A DNA stretch of 64,000 nucleotides from Sphaerochaeta globosa str. Buddy (GTDB lineage: Bacteria; Spirochaetota; Spirochaetia; Sphaerochaetales; Sphaerochaetaceae), in contig NC_015152.1 in the NCBI RefSeq assembly GCF_000190435.1, forward strand, positions 3,044,458 to 3,108,457. Reading direction: 5' to 3'. Each line of letters begins with the position of its first letter. Positions within the stretch are counted from its first letter, which is position 1. The translations under genes were made by a program, and so were the position numbers. The notes beneath the pieces are model-generated. The model was not told the DNA's origin, made no database searches, and saw only the letters and a program-made list of their open reading frames with translations. Positions 7,777 through 16,538 of this stretch are shown piece after piece.

Positions 7777-9708
7777 TTAGTCTACGACTTCGAAGTCTGC
7801 ATCCTCAACGCCGTCCTTCTTGTGCTTCGACTTCGGAGCTTCAGAAGGCTCTTCCTGCGCTTGGGAAGCATCGGCACCCTGGGCAGCACCCTGAGAAGCA
7901 CTCTGCTTGTACACTTCTTCGGCAAGCTTGTAGGCTGCCTGTTGCAGGGCTTCATTCTTTGCCTTGATTTCCTCAGCAGTTGCACCCTGGTTCTCCATCA
8001 CTCTCTTGAGGTCGGTGATGGCACTCTCAATCTTTGCCTTGTCTTCGCTAGTGATCTTGTCACCGTACTCTTTCAGGGACTTTTCGGTTGAGTAGATCAG
8101 GCTGTCAGCTTCGTTGCGGGCATCGATTCGGGCGCGTTCCTTCTTGTCTTCTTCAGCATGAGCAGCAGCTTCCTTGACCATCTTTTCGATATCAGCATCG
8201 CTGAGACCGCCAGAGGATTCAATGCGAATCTTTTGCTCCTTGCCGGTGCCCAGATCCTTTGCAGAAACGTGGACAATACCGTTTGCATCGATGTCGAAGG
8301 TGACCTCAATCTGGGGAACGCCGCGAGGAGCTGCAGGAATACCAATCAGGTCGAACTTGCCCAACGTTCTGTTCTGGGATGCCATCTCGCGTTCACCCTG
8401 CAGAACATGAATGCTCACAGCAGTCTGACCATCAGCTGCAGTGGAGAAAATCTGGCTCTTGCGGGTAGGGATGGTCGTATTGCGCTCGATCAAACGAGTG
8501 CAGACACCACCGAGGGTCTCAATACCCAAGGAGAGCGGAGTAACATCCAGAAGCAGTACGTCCTTGACGTTTCCACCAAGAATTCCACCCTGAATGGCAG
8601 CGCCCATGGCAACAACTTCATCGGGGTTTACACCCTTGTGGGGTTCCTTGCCGAATAGTTCACGGACTACAGCCTGGACAGCGGGGATTCTGGTTGATCC
8701 ACCAACGAGGATAACCTCATCGATATCAGCAGCAGTCAGACCGGCATCTCGGAGTGCATTCTTGACAGGGAGCTTGGAGCGCTCAATCAAGTCAGCAACA
8801 ATCTGCTCGAACTTTGCACGGGAAAGCGTCATCTGCAGGTGTTTCGGACCGGTACTGTCAGCGGTAATGAACGGCAGATTTATGTCAGTGCTGGTCGAGT
8901 TGGAGAGCTCGATCTTCGCCTTTTCTGCTGCCTCACGCAGTCTCTGCAATGCCATCTTATCACCGGCCAGATCAATGGCGTTGGTCTTCTTGAATTCGCT
9001 GACCATCCATTCGATGATTCTCTGGTCAAAGTCATCGCCACCGAGGTGGGTATCACCGTTGGTAGACTTTACTTCAAAAACGCCATCGCCCAATTCAAGA
9101 ATGGAAATATCGAACGTACCACCACCAAGGTCGTACACTGCAATCTTTTCTTCCTTGGATGCATCTTTTCCCAAACCATAGGCAAGGGCTGCAGCGGTAG
9201 GTTCGTTGACGATACGCTTTACATCAAGACCGGCAATCTTTCCGGCATCCTTGGTTGCCTGTCTCTGAGCATCGTTGAAGTAAGCAGGAACCGTGATGAC
9301 AGCTTCGGTAACACTTTCACCAAGGTAGTCCTCAGCGGTCTTCTTCATTTTCTGCAGGACTGCTGCAGAGATTTCCTGAGGAGAATAAGACTCACCACGG
9401 ATATCAATTTTTATCTCATCACCATTCTTGGTGGTTACTTTATAGGGTATTTTTCCAAGTTCAGAAGGAACTTCATGGTATTTGCGTCCCATAAAGCGCT
9501 TGATGGACCAAACAGTGTTCTCTGCATTCGTGACCATCTGGTTTTTTGCAGGCTGACCTACCAAGCGATCTCCCTTGGAGGTAAATGCAACAATACTGGG
9601 AGTTGTCCTCTGGCCTTCGCTGTTTGCGATGACCACTGGATCATTACCTTCCATAACTGCAACACAGCTATTGGTGGTACCCAAGTCAATTCCAATAATT
9701 CTTCCCAT
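7777..9708 (-). CDS. dnaK: Chaperone protein DnaK (Hsp70)
   Basis: The protein has 643 residues. The ATPase domain starts with [16 protein letters not shown] and contains [10 protein letters not shown]. The substrate-binding beta domain and helical lid follow, and the tail ends DADFEVVD, close to the EEVD-like end seen in bacterial DnaK. The start at 9708 is supported by GGAGAGGAG a short distance upstream; the frame extends to 9741 but the extra eleven residues are not DnaK-like. Its ATP cycle is driven by DnaJ and GrpE, whose genes flank it. Confidence 0.97.
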   Translation of the reverse strand: MGRIIGIDLGTTNSCVAVMEGNDPVVIANSEGQRTTPSIVAFTSKGDRLVGQPAKNQMVTNAENTVWSIKRFMGRKYHEVPSELGKIPYKVTTKNGDEIKIDIRGESYSPQEISAAVLQKMKKTAEDYLGESVTEAVITVPAYFNDAQRQATKDAGKIAGLDVKRIVNEPTAAALAYGLGKDASKEEKIAVYDLGGGTFDISILELGDGVFEVKSTNGDTHLGGDDFDQRIIEWMVSEFKKTNAIDLAGDKMALQRLREAAEKAKIELSNSTSTDINLPFITADSTGPKHLQMTLSRAKFEQIVADLIERSKLPVKNALRDAGLTAADIDEVILVGGSTRIPAVQAVVRELFGKEPHKGVNPDEVVAMGAAIQGGILGGNVKDVLLLDVTPLSLGIETLGGVCTRLIERNTTIPTRKSQIFSTAADGQTAVSIHVLQGEREMASQNRTLGKFDLIGIPAAPRGVPQIEVTFDIDANGIVHVSAKDLGTGKEQKIRIESSGGLSDADIEKMVKEAAAHAEEDKKERARIDARNEADSLIYSTEKSLKEYGDKITSEDKAKIESAITDLKRVMENQGATAEEIKAKNEALQQAAYKLAEEVYKQSASQGAAQGADASQAQEEPSEAPKSKHKKDGVEDADFEVVD

Positions 9709-9798
9709 TTTTATATTTCTCCTCTCCAAATTAACTAACAATTTTCAGTTGAGGGATGTATTCCCTTGCACCTAAGGTACTCATACGGCAGTCAATCG

Positions 9799-10431
9799 TC
9801 AAACGTTTGGCTTACCGACTTTTACCTTTGCAGGCCTAATGACACGACCATGCAATTTGTACCCGCTGATGAACTCTTCCAAAACAGTTTCCGTTTCCAG
9901 TGAATCATCAACAACAACCATGTAGGATTCATGTTCTTCAGGATTGAACTCTTTTCCGACTGATTCAATTCTCTGAAGGCCCCAATTCTTCTCCAAGGTT
10001 GCATAGAGTTGAGCATTCACCATCAGTACGCCGTCATGCACTTTAGCATAATCTTTGGTAGACTCTGCAGCTTCCAAAGCACGTCCAAAATCATCAAGCG
10101 GCTGCAAAAGGTCCTTAATCAGACTCTCATTGGAAAACTTGATTGAATCATCCTTGTCACGGATGAGTCGCTTTCTATAATTCTCAAGGTCTGCACGGTC
10201 ACGAAGCATCTGTTCCTTCAGGGAAGCGAGATCACTCTGAGCCGTCGCAAGCTGTTCTTTCAATCGCACGATTTCCAACTCCTTCTGTTCAAGTTCAGAC
10301 GGGCTCTGAGCTTCCTGTCCTGCAGCTTCTGAGGAAGTCGGCACCTCTTGTTGATTTTCAACAGCCTGTTGGGTTGCGGTTTTCACTTCACTCTGATCAT
10401 CAGACTTGCTTTTCTTTTCTTTCTTATCCAT
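9799..10431 (-). CDS. grpE: Nucleotide exchange factor GrpE
   Basis: The protein has 210 residues when started at the MDKKEKK methionine (10431), which has GGGACGGA just upstream. A charged, Gln/Glu-rich disordered N terminus precedes the long dimerisation helix (about residues 55-110). The C-terminal beta domain, including VGKEFNPEEHE and GYKLHGRVIRPAKVKVGK, opens the DnaK nucleotide cleft. It is the first gene of the chaperone operon. No hrcA gene precedes it, unlike in many bacteria. Confidence 0.93.
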   Translation of the reverse strand: MDKKEKKSKSDDQSEVKTATQQAVENQQEVPTSSEAAGQEAQSPSELEQKELEIVRLKEQLATAQSDLASLKEQMLRDRADLENYRKRLIRDKDDSIKFSNESLIKDLLQPLDDFGRALEAAESTKDYAKVHDGVLMVNAQLYATLEKNWGLQRIESVGKEFNPEEHESYMVVVDDSLETETVLEEFISGYKLHGRVIRPAKVKVGKPNV

Positions 10432-10489
10432 TCCGTCCCTCGATTTCCCACACACCAAAATCAGAAATTGGCACATGTCTATTTGTAAG

Positions 10490-10522
10490 CCCGGCATACA
10501 GAAAGATCTTCATGCCAGGCTC
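10490..10522 (-). promoter_or_regulatory. Hairpin in grpE leader
   Basis: On the minus strand GCCTGGCAT pairs with ATGCCGGGC around a 14-base loop, upstream of the grpE ribosome site and downstream of the proposed promoter. With a second short palindrome (GCCCGAGATCGGGC near 10552-10565), it gives the chaperone mRNA a structured leader. No CIRCE element (TTAGCACTC-N9-GAGTGCTAA) is present. Confidence 0.4.
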
Positions 10523-10575
10523 TGAATCATAACCATTCATATCATAAAGAGTAGCCCGATCTCGGGCATGCAGAT

Positions 10576-10605
10576 AACATACTCACACTCAAGAGGAAGC
10601 GTCAA
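10576..10605 (-). promoter_or_regulatory. Candidate promoter of grpE-dnaK-dnaJ-rlmB
   Basis: TTGACG (10605-10600) is separated by 18 bp from TATGTT (10581-10576) on the minus strand. The -35 box overlaps the stop codon of the upstream coiled-coil gene. The -10 is a moderate match. Confidence 0.45.
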
Positions 10606-12497
10606 GTATTTTTATCCTCTTCCTCATCCAAAGTAATCTCTTCTTCTTCCCCTTCAGGAACGTACTCAACCCAGGCATTTTTATTCTTTAAAGCATCATC
10701 CAGCTCTTCTGCATCATCCAGCTCTTCTGCATCATCCAGCTCTTCTGTTTCAGGCAGCTCTTCTGTTTCAGGCAGCTCTTCTGTTTCAGGCAGCTCTTCT
10801 GTTTCAGGCAGCTCTTCTGTTTCAGGCAGCTCTTCTGTTTCAGGCAGCTCTTCTGTTTCGGGCAGTTCTTCTGTTTCGGGCAGTTCTTCTGTTTCGGGCA
10901 GTTCTTCTGTTTCAGACAGCTCTTCTGTTTCAGGCAGCTCTTCTGTTTCAGGCAGCTGTTCTGTTTCAGGCAGCTCTTCTGTTTCAGGCAGTTCTTCTGT
11001 TTCGGGCAGCTCTTCTGCTTCGGGCAGTTCTTCTGTTTCGGGCAGTTCTTCTGTTTCAGGCAGTTCTTCTGTTTCAGAACTAGCCTTCTCTTGAGCCTCA
11101 GCTTTCAATACATGAGCTTGTAACTGTTGCTGTTGCTCCTGGATGGTTTCGTTAATCGTATCCAACTCATCCTGCTTCTGATTCAATTGCAAAGCGAGGG
11201 CAGCCAATGAAGCGGCAAGAGCTGCAACATTGCTGCTCTGCTGAGTATTGGATGTGATAATACTTTCTTTCTCTTTATTCAGATGCTCCAGATTTTTATG
11301 CAACGATGTTGCTTCATCCTTAAGATATGCTATCACCTGGCCAAGTTCTTCCTGCTTGCGATTGCCTCTTCTAAGATTCTCCTGGACGTCATCGTAGCGC
11401 TTGACCAATTCCTGAATCTCGTTGGCATACGTTTCCAGATTCACGTGCTCCTGCGTCTTAAGCTGCTCGCTCATCTGCTGGGCCTGCACGACTCGTTCCT
11501 GCAACTCCTGGATGAAGCTGGTAATCGTGTGAATCATGGTTTGGAACGCCTGATCAGTCTTGGTGATGGTATGGGTAAACAGATTCTCCATCTCGGCATT
11601 GCATTCTTGGGAGAAAGCCTTCAAGGATTGCAGCGACTGCGTGTTGACTTCTTCTGCCAGCTGCTGCATGGTCTGTTTCTGCTGAACCAATGCTTTTTCG
11701 ACATCAGTCTTGACTGCTTCATAGTTTTTCTTTTGTTCGTTCAAATCCTGGAAAGCCTGCTCGCGCGAAAGTTGAAGAGCATGCTCGTTGGAAGCAATAA
11801 TCTGATCACTCTCATCGCCGAGCTGACGAATTTTGGCAAGCTGGCCGGAGAGCACTGCCAATGAAGCAGCTTCATGGCTCTTGAGCATCTCAGCATGAGA
11901 GGCGACTCGCGCTTGATTGGCCCTCTCAACCTCCTGGACCTCACTCTCATATTCCTGCAGTTTTGCATAGGAAGTATCCAACAGCTGCTTCACTTTCAGC
12001 TGTTGATTGGAGATTGCTTCACTTCCCTCTTCTATCATTGAAGCGAGTGAATTCCTGAAGGATTCAATTCTTGCATCAAATCCATCAATAATTGTCTGCA
12101 CCGCTTCAATGCGTTGCACCTCTTCCTTTACCTGCTCAATACGTGCCTCAACCTGTGCAGTGGTGGCACCCAATTTAGTTAAAGAGTCGCGATAGGTTGT
12201 AAGCACTCCTTGCAGCTTGGCAAGGTCATCACTGCGAACTTCGAGTTCTGTAAGTTGGCTGTCAAGACGCATGAGCATCTGGTTCGAAGCCTCAATCCTA
12301 TGATTGACACGCTCCTCGACCTGTTGGGCGGTATCCTTGAACTGGGATCGAGCCGATTCCACTTCTCGGGAAAAGAGACTGACCTTCTGCTTCATCAAAT
12401 CCAGACGGCGGTCTCGTTTATCCTCCACTCTCAACAAGTAGATAATGACCAACGTAATCAGAAAGAGAATCACAGGAAGCAATAGTTCAAGTCCCAT
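10602..12497 (-). CDS. Membrane-anchored coiled-coil protein with hexapeptide-repeat tail (SpiroCoCo-like)
   Basis: The protein has 631 residues starting at MGLELLLPV (12497). Residues 2-23 are one membrane segment. About residues 30-475 are almost continuous heptad-rich coiled coil full of Gln, Glu, Lys and Ala. The tail from about residue 480 contains 19 copies of ETEELP (variants EAEELP, ETEQLP, ETEELS) and then three EELDDA-like units. The last 30 residues are acidic and non-repetitive. It resembles the spirochaete SpiroCoCo coiled-coil family as I recall it; a cell-shape or cytoskeletal role is only inference. It lies 17 bases downstream of the HAD gene in the ptsI-der operon. Confidence 0.8.
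   Translation of the reverse strand: MGLELLLPVILFLITLVIIYLLRVEDKRDRRLDLMKQKVSLFSREVESARSQFKDTAQQVEERVNHRIEASNQMLMRLDSQLTELEVRSDDLAKLQGVLTTYRDSLTKLGATTAQVEARIEQVKEEVQRIEAVQTIIDGFDARIESFRNSLASMIEEGSEAISNQQLKVKQLLDTSYAKLQEYESEVQEVERANQARVASHAEMLKSHEAASLAVLSGQLAKIRQLGDESDQIIASNEHALQLSREQAFQDLNEQKKNYEAVKTDVEKALVQQKQTMQQLAEEVNTQSLQSLKAFSQECNAEMENLFTHTITKTDQAFQTMIHTITSFIQELQERVVQAQQMSEQLKTQEHVNLETYANEIQELVKRYDDVQENLRRGNRKQEELGQVIAYLKDEATSLHKNLEHLNKEKESIITSNTQQSSNVAALAASLAALALQLNQKQDELDTINETIQEQQQQLQAHVLKAEAQEKASSETEELPETEELPETEELPEAEELPETEELPETEELPETEQLPETEELPETEELSETEELPETEELPETEELPETEELPETEELPETEELPETEELPETEELPETEELPETEELDDAEELDDAEELDDALKNKNAWVEYVPEGEEEEITLDEEEDKNT
10741..11082 (-). repeat. 19 tandem 18-bp repeats coding for ETEELP
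   Basis: Nineteen units of 18 bases (plus-strand consensus TCTTCTGTTTCAGGCAGC) run without interruption. Differences are mostly synonymous (AGC/AGT, CAG/CGG), with four or five amino-acid changes, so the array has spread by recent duplication under coding constraint. Three shorter related units encoding AEELDD adjoin at 10689-10740. Such an array is expected to vary in copy number between strains. Confidence 0.95.
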
Positions 12498-12514
12498 ACC
12501 GCACCTCCATGTAG

Positions 12515-13222
12515 TCAGAGTACCAGAGAAGCAAACTCCTTCCAAGAGCCGATCACGAGATCAGCATCAGGGTAGACTTTCGTCCTTGCCGAGGTTATCA
12601 GGCAGGAGTACATACCAGCCCTCTTTGCACCCTGACAATCCTTGGAATAGCTGTCTCCCATAAAGAGGACTTGGTCCGGTTGGACAGCCAGACGCTCAAG
12701 CAAGAAAGAGAATGCATTGCCACTCGGTTTCAGATACCCACTCTCCTCCGAACTGTAGGCTATATCCACCAGGTCGACGATACCGAGTGTTTCAAGCTTT
12801 TTGGCAAGAGGAAAATCACTGAACACGGCTATGACAAGACCATGTTGCTTCGCCTGCACCAGAGCATCCCGCATTCCATCATATGCCTTGATCGAACGAA
12901 AAGATCGCTCCCAAGCCTGATAGAACTGCCTATCGATGGCACTACGAGTCTTTTGCAGACTCTGTTCAGACAATGGACGTCCCAGCCGACCACAGACCAA
13001 CCGAGTCTGGAGGTCGAGCAACCCTTCACGACTCGGTTTGAGTGTCGGCTCCTCATCCTGGATTCGACGATACTCGGCTCGCGCCCAATTGAAGGCCATA
13101 GCTAAGCGAAGCGAAGGGAATGAAGAGCGAAGCATCCTAGTATTGAGCATCCGCTTGGGATAGAGGGTTCCATCAATATCGAGGCATAGAACCCTGATGC
13201 CCTGTTCAATCAAGAACCCCAT
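12515..13222 (-). CDS. HAD-superfamily hydrolase
   Basis: This 235-residue cytosolic phosphatase-like protein has motif I LDIDGTLY with nucleophile Asp15 and general acid Asp17. Motif II is AVFSDFP, and the motif III/IV region contains LKPSGNAF and FMGDSYSKD. An alpha-helical cap is inserted after motif I. The substrate is unknown; phosphoglycolate- or nucleotide-type small phosphates are usual for this subgroup. The start follows the der stop by two bases, within GGTTAGGGATG, indicating translational coupling. Confidence 0.8.
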   Translation of the reverse strand: MGFLIEQGIRVLCLDIDGTLYPKRMLNTRMLRSSFPSLRLAMAFNWARAEYRRIQDEEPTLKPSREGLLDLQTRLVCGRLGRPLSEQSLQKTRSAIDRQFYQAWERSFRSIKAYDGMRDALVQAKQHGLVIAVFSDFPLAKKLETLGIVDLVDIAYSSEESGYLKPSGNAFSFLLERLAVQPDQVLFMGDSYSKDCQGAKRAGMYSCLITSARTKVYPDADLVIGSWKEFASLVL

Positions 13223-13224
13223 CC

Positions 13225-14769
13225 CTAACCCCGCCCCCGATTGCCCTGCTTCTCGTTTCGCTTGCGTGTCTTGTCGACAGAGGCCTTGTTTCCAGGCTTA
13301 TTAGCTTTCGGCTTGGCAAAAGCCTTGCCGCCGGTGTTGCGCTTGACCTCTTTTTGGGGCGTAGGATTGGCCTGCGGTTTCGGTCCGCGTTCATTCAGCG
13401 AGGGATTGCGTCTTCGCTCACGAAGATCAACCTCGATGGGAATGAGCGTAAAGCCCAAGTCCTTGCGGATGCAGTTCTTCAAATATTGGATGTAAATCTG
13501 CGGGAAGTCCTTAATCCTGTTTACAAAAAACAGGAACTTCACAGGGTTTGCGCTGATTTGCGTGCCATAGTACACCTTGTAGTGGCCTGTGCTGCCGCGC
13601 GGGGGCTGGTAGGCCTCGCCCCACTCCTTGATCGCCTCGTTAAGCCGTGCAGTCTCCACACGCTTGTTGAGCTGCTTCCAGACAGTCCAGACCATATCAA
13701 GCAACTTACCGATATCCTGACCCTTCAAGGCGCTGATGGAAGTCAGCGGTGCGAAGCTTAGAATGGGGAACAAGAACCTGATGCGGTCCTTGATTGCTTC
13801 CAACTCATTGCCGATTCCTGTGAGCAAGTCAATCTTGTTCAGTACCAGAATGATACCCTTGCCACGGCGCACGATGAGATTGGCAATCTTCTTGTCTTGG
13901 TCGGCAAGGCCTTCCACGCTATCGATCATCAGCAGCACTACGTCTGCTTCATCAATGGTCTTGATTGCACGGTTGACGGAGTAGTACTCAACATCCTCAT
14001 CGACCTTGCTCTTGCGCCTGATACCAGCAGTATCGAGCACCGTAAAGTCACTGCCCTTGTAGTTGAAGGAGCCCATGACTACATCACGGGTGGTTCCTGC
14101 AATATCGCTGACGATTGAGATGTCTTTTCCGACGAGCAGGTTGGTCAAGGTAGATTTGCCGGTATTGGGTTTGCCAAGGATGGCAATCTTTACCCGTTCT
14201 TCCTCTTCGGGAGCCTCTTCGAGACTTACAAGATTGAGCATGCCCAGAAGAGTGTCTTCCAACTCCTCGATACCCAGTCCATGTGCTGCTGAAATACCCA
14301 ATATCCGTTGATACCCGTACTCATAGTATTCCCAGAGCAGGTTTTCTCGCTTGGGGTCATCAACCTTGTTGACTACCAAGACAATCTTCTCAGTGAACGG
14401 GCGCAAGTATTCAAGCAACTCCCGGTCCTCGGCTGTTACTTCAGTGCAGTCCATCATGAAAACGATAGCATCGCTGAGCTCCAAGAGACTAAGGCTCTTC
14501 TGGGCGACCAGGTCATCCATGCTGTCACGATCTACTTTCACTCCGCCGGAGTCGATGAGGGTAACCGGATGGTTGCCCAACAGCCAGCGTTCGGGTATCA
14601 GATCACGAGTAACCCCGGGCGTGGGGTCGGTAATGGCTCGTCGTTTTCCAATAAGGCGATTGAAGAGGGTGGACTTGCCCACATTGGGCCGTCCTATGAT
14701 GGATACCACAGGAATCTTTACCTGGGTATCAACGTTCTCAGATGGTGGTGAAATGATCGAATCGGTCAT
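13225..14769 (-). CDS. der: Ribosome-assembly GTPase Der (EngA)
   Basis: The protein has 514 residues and two tandem GTPase domains. Domain 1 has GRPNVGKST at 26-34 with DSGG and NKVD; domain 2 has GKPNTGKST with DTAG and NKID. A KH-like C-terminal domain follows. The protein is longer than most Der proteins because of about 50 extra residues rich in Lys, Arg, Asn and Pro after VDLRERRRNPS, probably an rRNA-binding tail. Der is essential for 50S assembly. The reading frame overlaps the end of ptsI by 32 bases. Confidence 0.94.
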   Translation of the reverse strand: MTDSIISPPSENVDTQVKIPVVSIIGRPNVGKSTLFNRLIGKRRAITDPTPGVTRDLIPERWLLGNHPVTLIDSGGVKVDRDSMDDLVAQKSLSLLELSDAIVFMMDCTEVTAEDRELLEYLRPFTEKIVLVVNKVDDPKRENLLWEYYEYGYQRILGISAAHGLGIEELEDTLLGMLNLVSLEEAPEEEERVKIAILGKPNTGKSTLTNLLVGKDISIVSDIAGTTRDVVMGSFNYKGSDFTVLDTAGIRRKSKVDEDVEYYSVNRAIKTIDEADVVLLMIDSVEGLADQDKKIANLIVRRGKGIILVLNKIDLLTGIGNELEAIKDRIRFLFPILSFAPLTSISALKGQDIGKLLDMVWTVWKQLNKRVETARLNEAIKEWGEAYQPPRGSTGHYKVYYGTQISANPVKFLFFVNRIKDFPQIYIQYLKNCIRKDLGFTLIPIEVDLRERRRNPSLNERGPKPQANPTPQKEVKRNTGGKAFAKPKANKPGNKASVDKTRKRNEKQGNRGRG

Positions 14770-16471
14770 GCATCCACTCCCTTATATAGGTGGTAATCGT
14801 CAGATAGGAGTCCATTTCCAGCACGTGCTCGGCAAGCTCCTTCGCTTCCTGGTAGGAGACAGAGCGAAGAATTTTTCGAACCTGAAGCAGGCTTTGGGAT
14901 CCCATACTCAATTCATCCAGTCCCATTCCTGCCAACAGCACGGAACAGAACGGATCGGAAGCCATCTCCCCACAGAGGCTTACCGGTATATTGTTTTGGT
15001 GTGCCATTTGGACGATCATTCTGATCGATCGCAGCACACCGGGGTGAAATGGCTGATACAGGTAGGCAATCTTCTCATTTCCCCGATCAACGGCGATGGT
15101 ATATTGGATCAAGTCATTGGTTCCAATAGAAAAGAAGTCCACCTTCTTGGCCAGAATGTCTGCACACAAGGCTGCAGACGGTACCTCGATCATGGTCCCC
15201 ACTTTGATATAGGGGTCAAAGGGAATGCGTTCACTTCGACACTCTTCCTTGACATGCTCAAGGAGGTGCAAGACCGCATTCAACTCTTCCCCCCCGCTAA
15301 TCATGGGGAACATAATCTGCAATTTTCCGTAGACACTGGCGCGGAGCAACGCCCTTAGCTGTACGGTAAAGATATCCTTGCGAGAGAGACAGAACCTGAC
15401 CGCCCTCCATCCGAGGATCGGGTTCTTTTCATCGATACCCAAACCGCTGACCACCTTGTCCCCACCGATATCGATGGTTCGGATGGTTACCGGTTTGGGT
15501 GCCATAGCTTCAATGACCTGCTTGTAAGCCTCAAACTGCCGTTCTTCTGACGGATTTTCCAAAGACTCCATAAACAGGAACTCAGAACGGAACAGACCGA
15601 TACCGGAAGCACCGCAGGCCCGAGCCGCCTCCACCTCATTGGCTGTCTGGATATTGGTCTTCAGCAGCACCTCGTGGCCGTCGGTTGTGGTGCTCGACAG
15701 AGTAGCCATCTGATGCAGCTCCACCTCATGTTGCTGCCAACGCGCATACCGCTCATCGAGCATCTGCGAAACGGTATGGTCGGGTCTGATGAACGCCTCA
15801 CCATAGGTACCGTCAATGATCATCTCGTCGCCGTCGCTGACCGTTTTTGAGGCCCCGCCTGCAGCAAGTACCGTGGGAATATTGAAGGCACGTACCAGAA
15901 TCGCCACATGGCTGGCCCTTCCCCCGCCATCGAGACAAATACCCAAAATATGAGTCTTGTCCATGGCAAAGAGTTCACTGGGCATCAGGATATCGGCAAC
16001 AAGGATTACATCCTCATTCAGGTGCTCCATCCGTCGCTGACCTTTGCCTTTGATGGCATCAATCAAATACAGTGAGACATCCTTGAAATCCACGGCACGT
16101 TCCCGCAACAGCTCATCATCAGTTTGGTCGAGCAGACTTACCATGCTGGAGGTAACTGAATCGATAGCCCATTGGGCACAGACGAGGTTGGTGGTGATAT
16201 ACGCTTCAATCTGCTGGATATACTCAGGGTCTTCGAGCATGAGCAAGTGCGTCTCCAGAATATCTTTCGACTCCTTGGAGATATCACTTACATTGTGCTC
16301 TTGCAGGGTATGCTTTGCCGTCACTAGTGAACCCCGAAACTTTTCCAGCTCCCCGGGGACACCATCGGCCAGGATATGTTGCTTCTCTGCAGTCATCAAA
16401 GCGTGATGATGCACCAACGCCTTTCCCTTCGCCAACCCCTCGGAAGCTGCTATCCCCTTGAATATCCTCAT
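14738..16471 (-). CDS. ptsI: Phosphoenolpyruvate-protein phosphotransferase (Enzyme I)
   Basis: This 577-residue Enzyme I takes phosphate from phosphoenolpyruvate and passes it to HPr. The N-terminal HPr-binding helices cover about 1-140. The active histidine lies in GGGRASHVAIL, where E. coli has GGRTSHSAI-like sequence. The C-terminal PEP-binding barrel has FRSEFLFM, MIEVPSAAL, SIGTNDLIQY and LCGEMASDP with the conserved Cys. No ptsH or EII gene is in the window, so its target (sugar uptake or a regulatory PTS) cannot be told. The start codon has no Shine-Dalgarno and sits about 10 bases after a -10 box. Confidence 0.9.
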   Translation of the reverse strand: MRIFKGIAASEGLAKGKALVHHHALMTAEKQHILADGVPGELEKFRGSLVTAKHTLQEHNVSDISKESKDILETHLLMLEDPEYIQQIEAYITTNLVCAQWAIDSVTSSMVSLLDQTDDELLRERAVDFKDVSLYLIDAIKGKGQRRMEHLNEDVILVADILMPSELFAMDKTHILGICLDGGGRASHVAILVRAFNIPTVLAAGGASKTVSDGDEMIIDGTYGEAFIRPDHTVSQMLDERYARWQQHEVELHQMATLSSTTTDGHEVLLKTNIQTANEVEAARACGASGIGLFRSEFLFMESLENPSEERQFEAYKQVIEAMAPKPVTIRTIDIGGDKVVSGLGIDEKNPILGWRAVRFCLSRKDIFTVQLRALLRASVYGKLQIMFPMISGGEELNAVLHLLEHVKEECRSERIPFDPYIKVGTMIEVPSAALCADILAKKVDFFSIGTNDLIQYTIAVDRGNEKIAYLYQPFHPGVLRSIRMIVQMAHQNNIPVSLCGEMASDPFCSVLLAGMGLDELSMGSQSLLQVRKILRSVSYQEAKELAEHVLEMDSYLTITTYIREWMHDRFDHFTTI

Positions 16472-16480
16472 ATGTAATGT

Positions 16481-16509
16481 ACTATACGGACTTTATCTAC
16501 TGATGTAAA
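16481..16509 (-). promoter_or_regulatory. Promoter of ptsI-der operon, probably leaderless
   Basis: On the minus strand TTTACA (16509-16504) and TATAGT (16486-16481) are 17 bp apart, each five of six to consensus. The expected start near 16474 is only about three bases from the ptsI ATG at 16471, and no Shine-Dalgarno lies between. Confidence 0.7.
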
Positions 16510-16538
16510 GCTGGAAACACTACCTACGATTTGTTAGA

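Noticed and set aside
10432-10601. CIRCE heat-shock operator before grpE
   Set aside because: No TTAGCACTC-N9-GAGTGCTAA or near match; only unrelated hairpins were found.
10741-11082. Possible CRISPR-like or non-coding repeat array
   Set aside because: Units are directly adjacent 18-mers without spacers and keep one reading frame, so it is a coding repeat.
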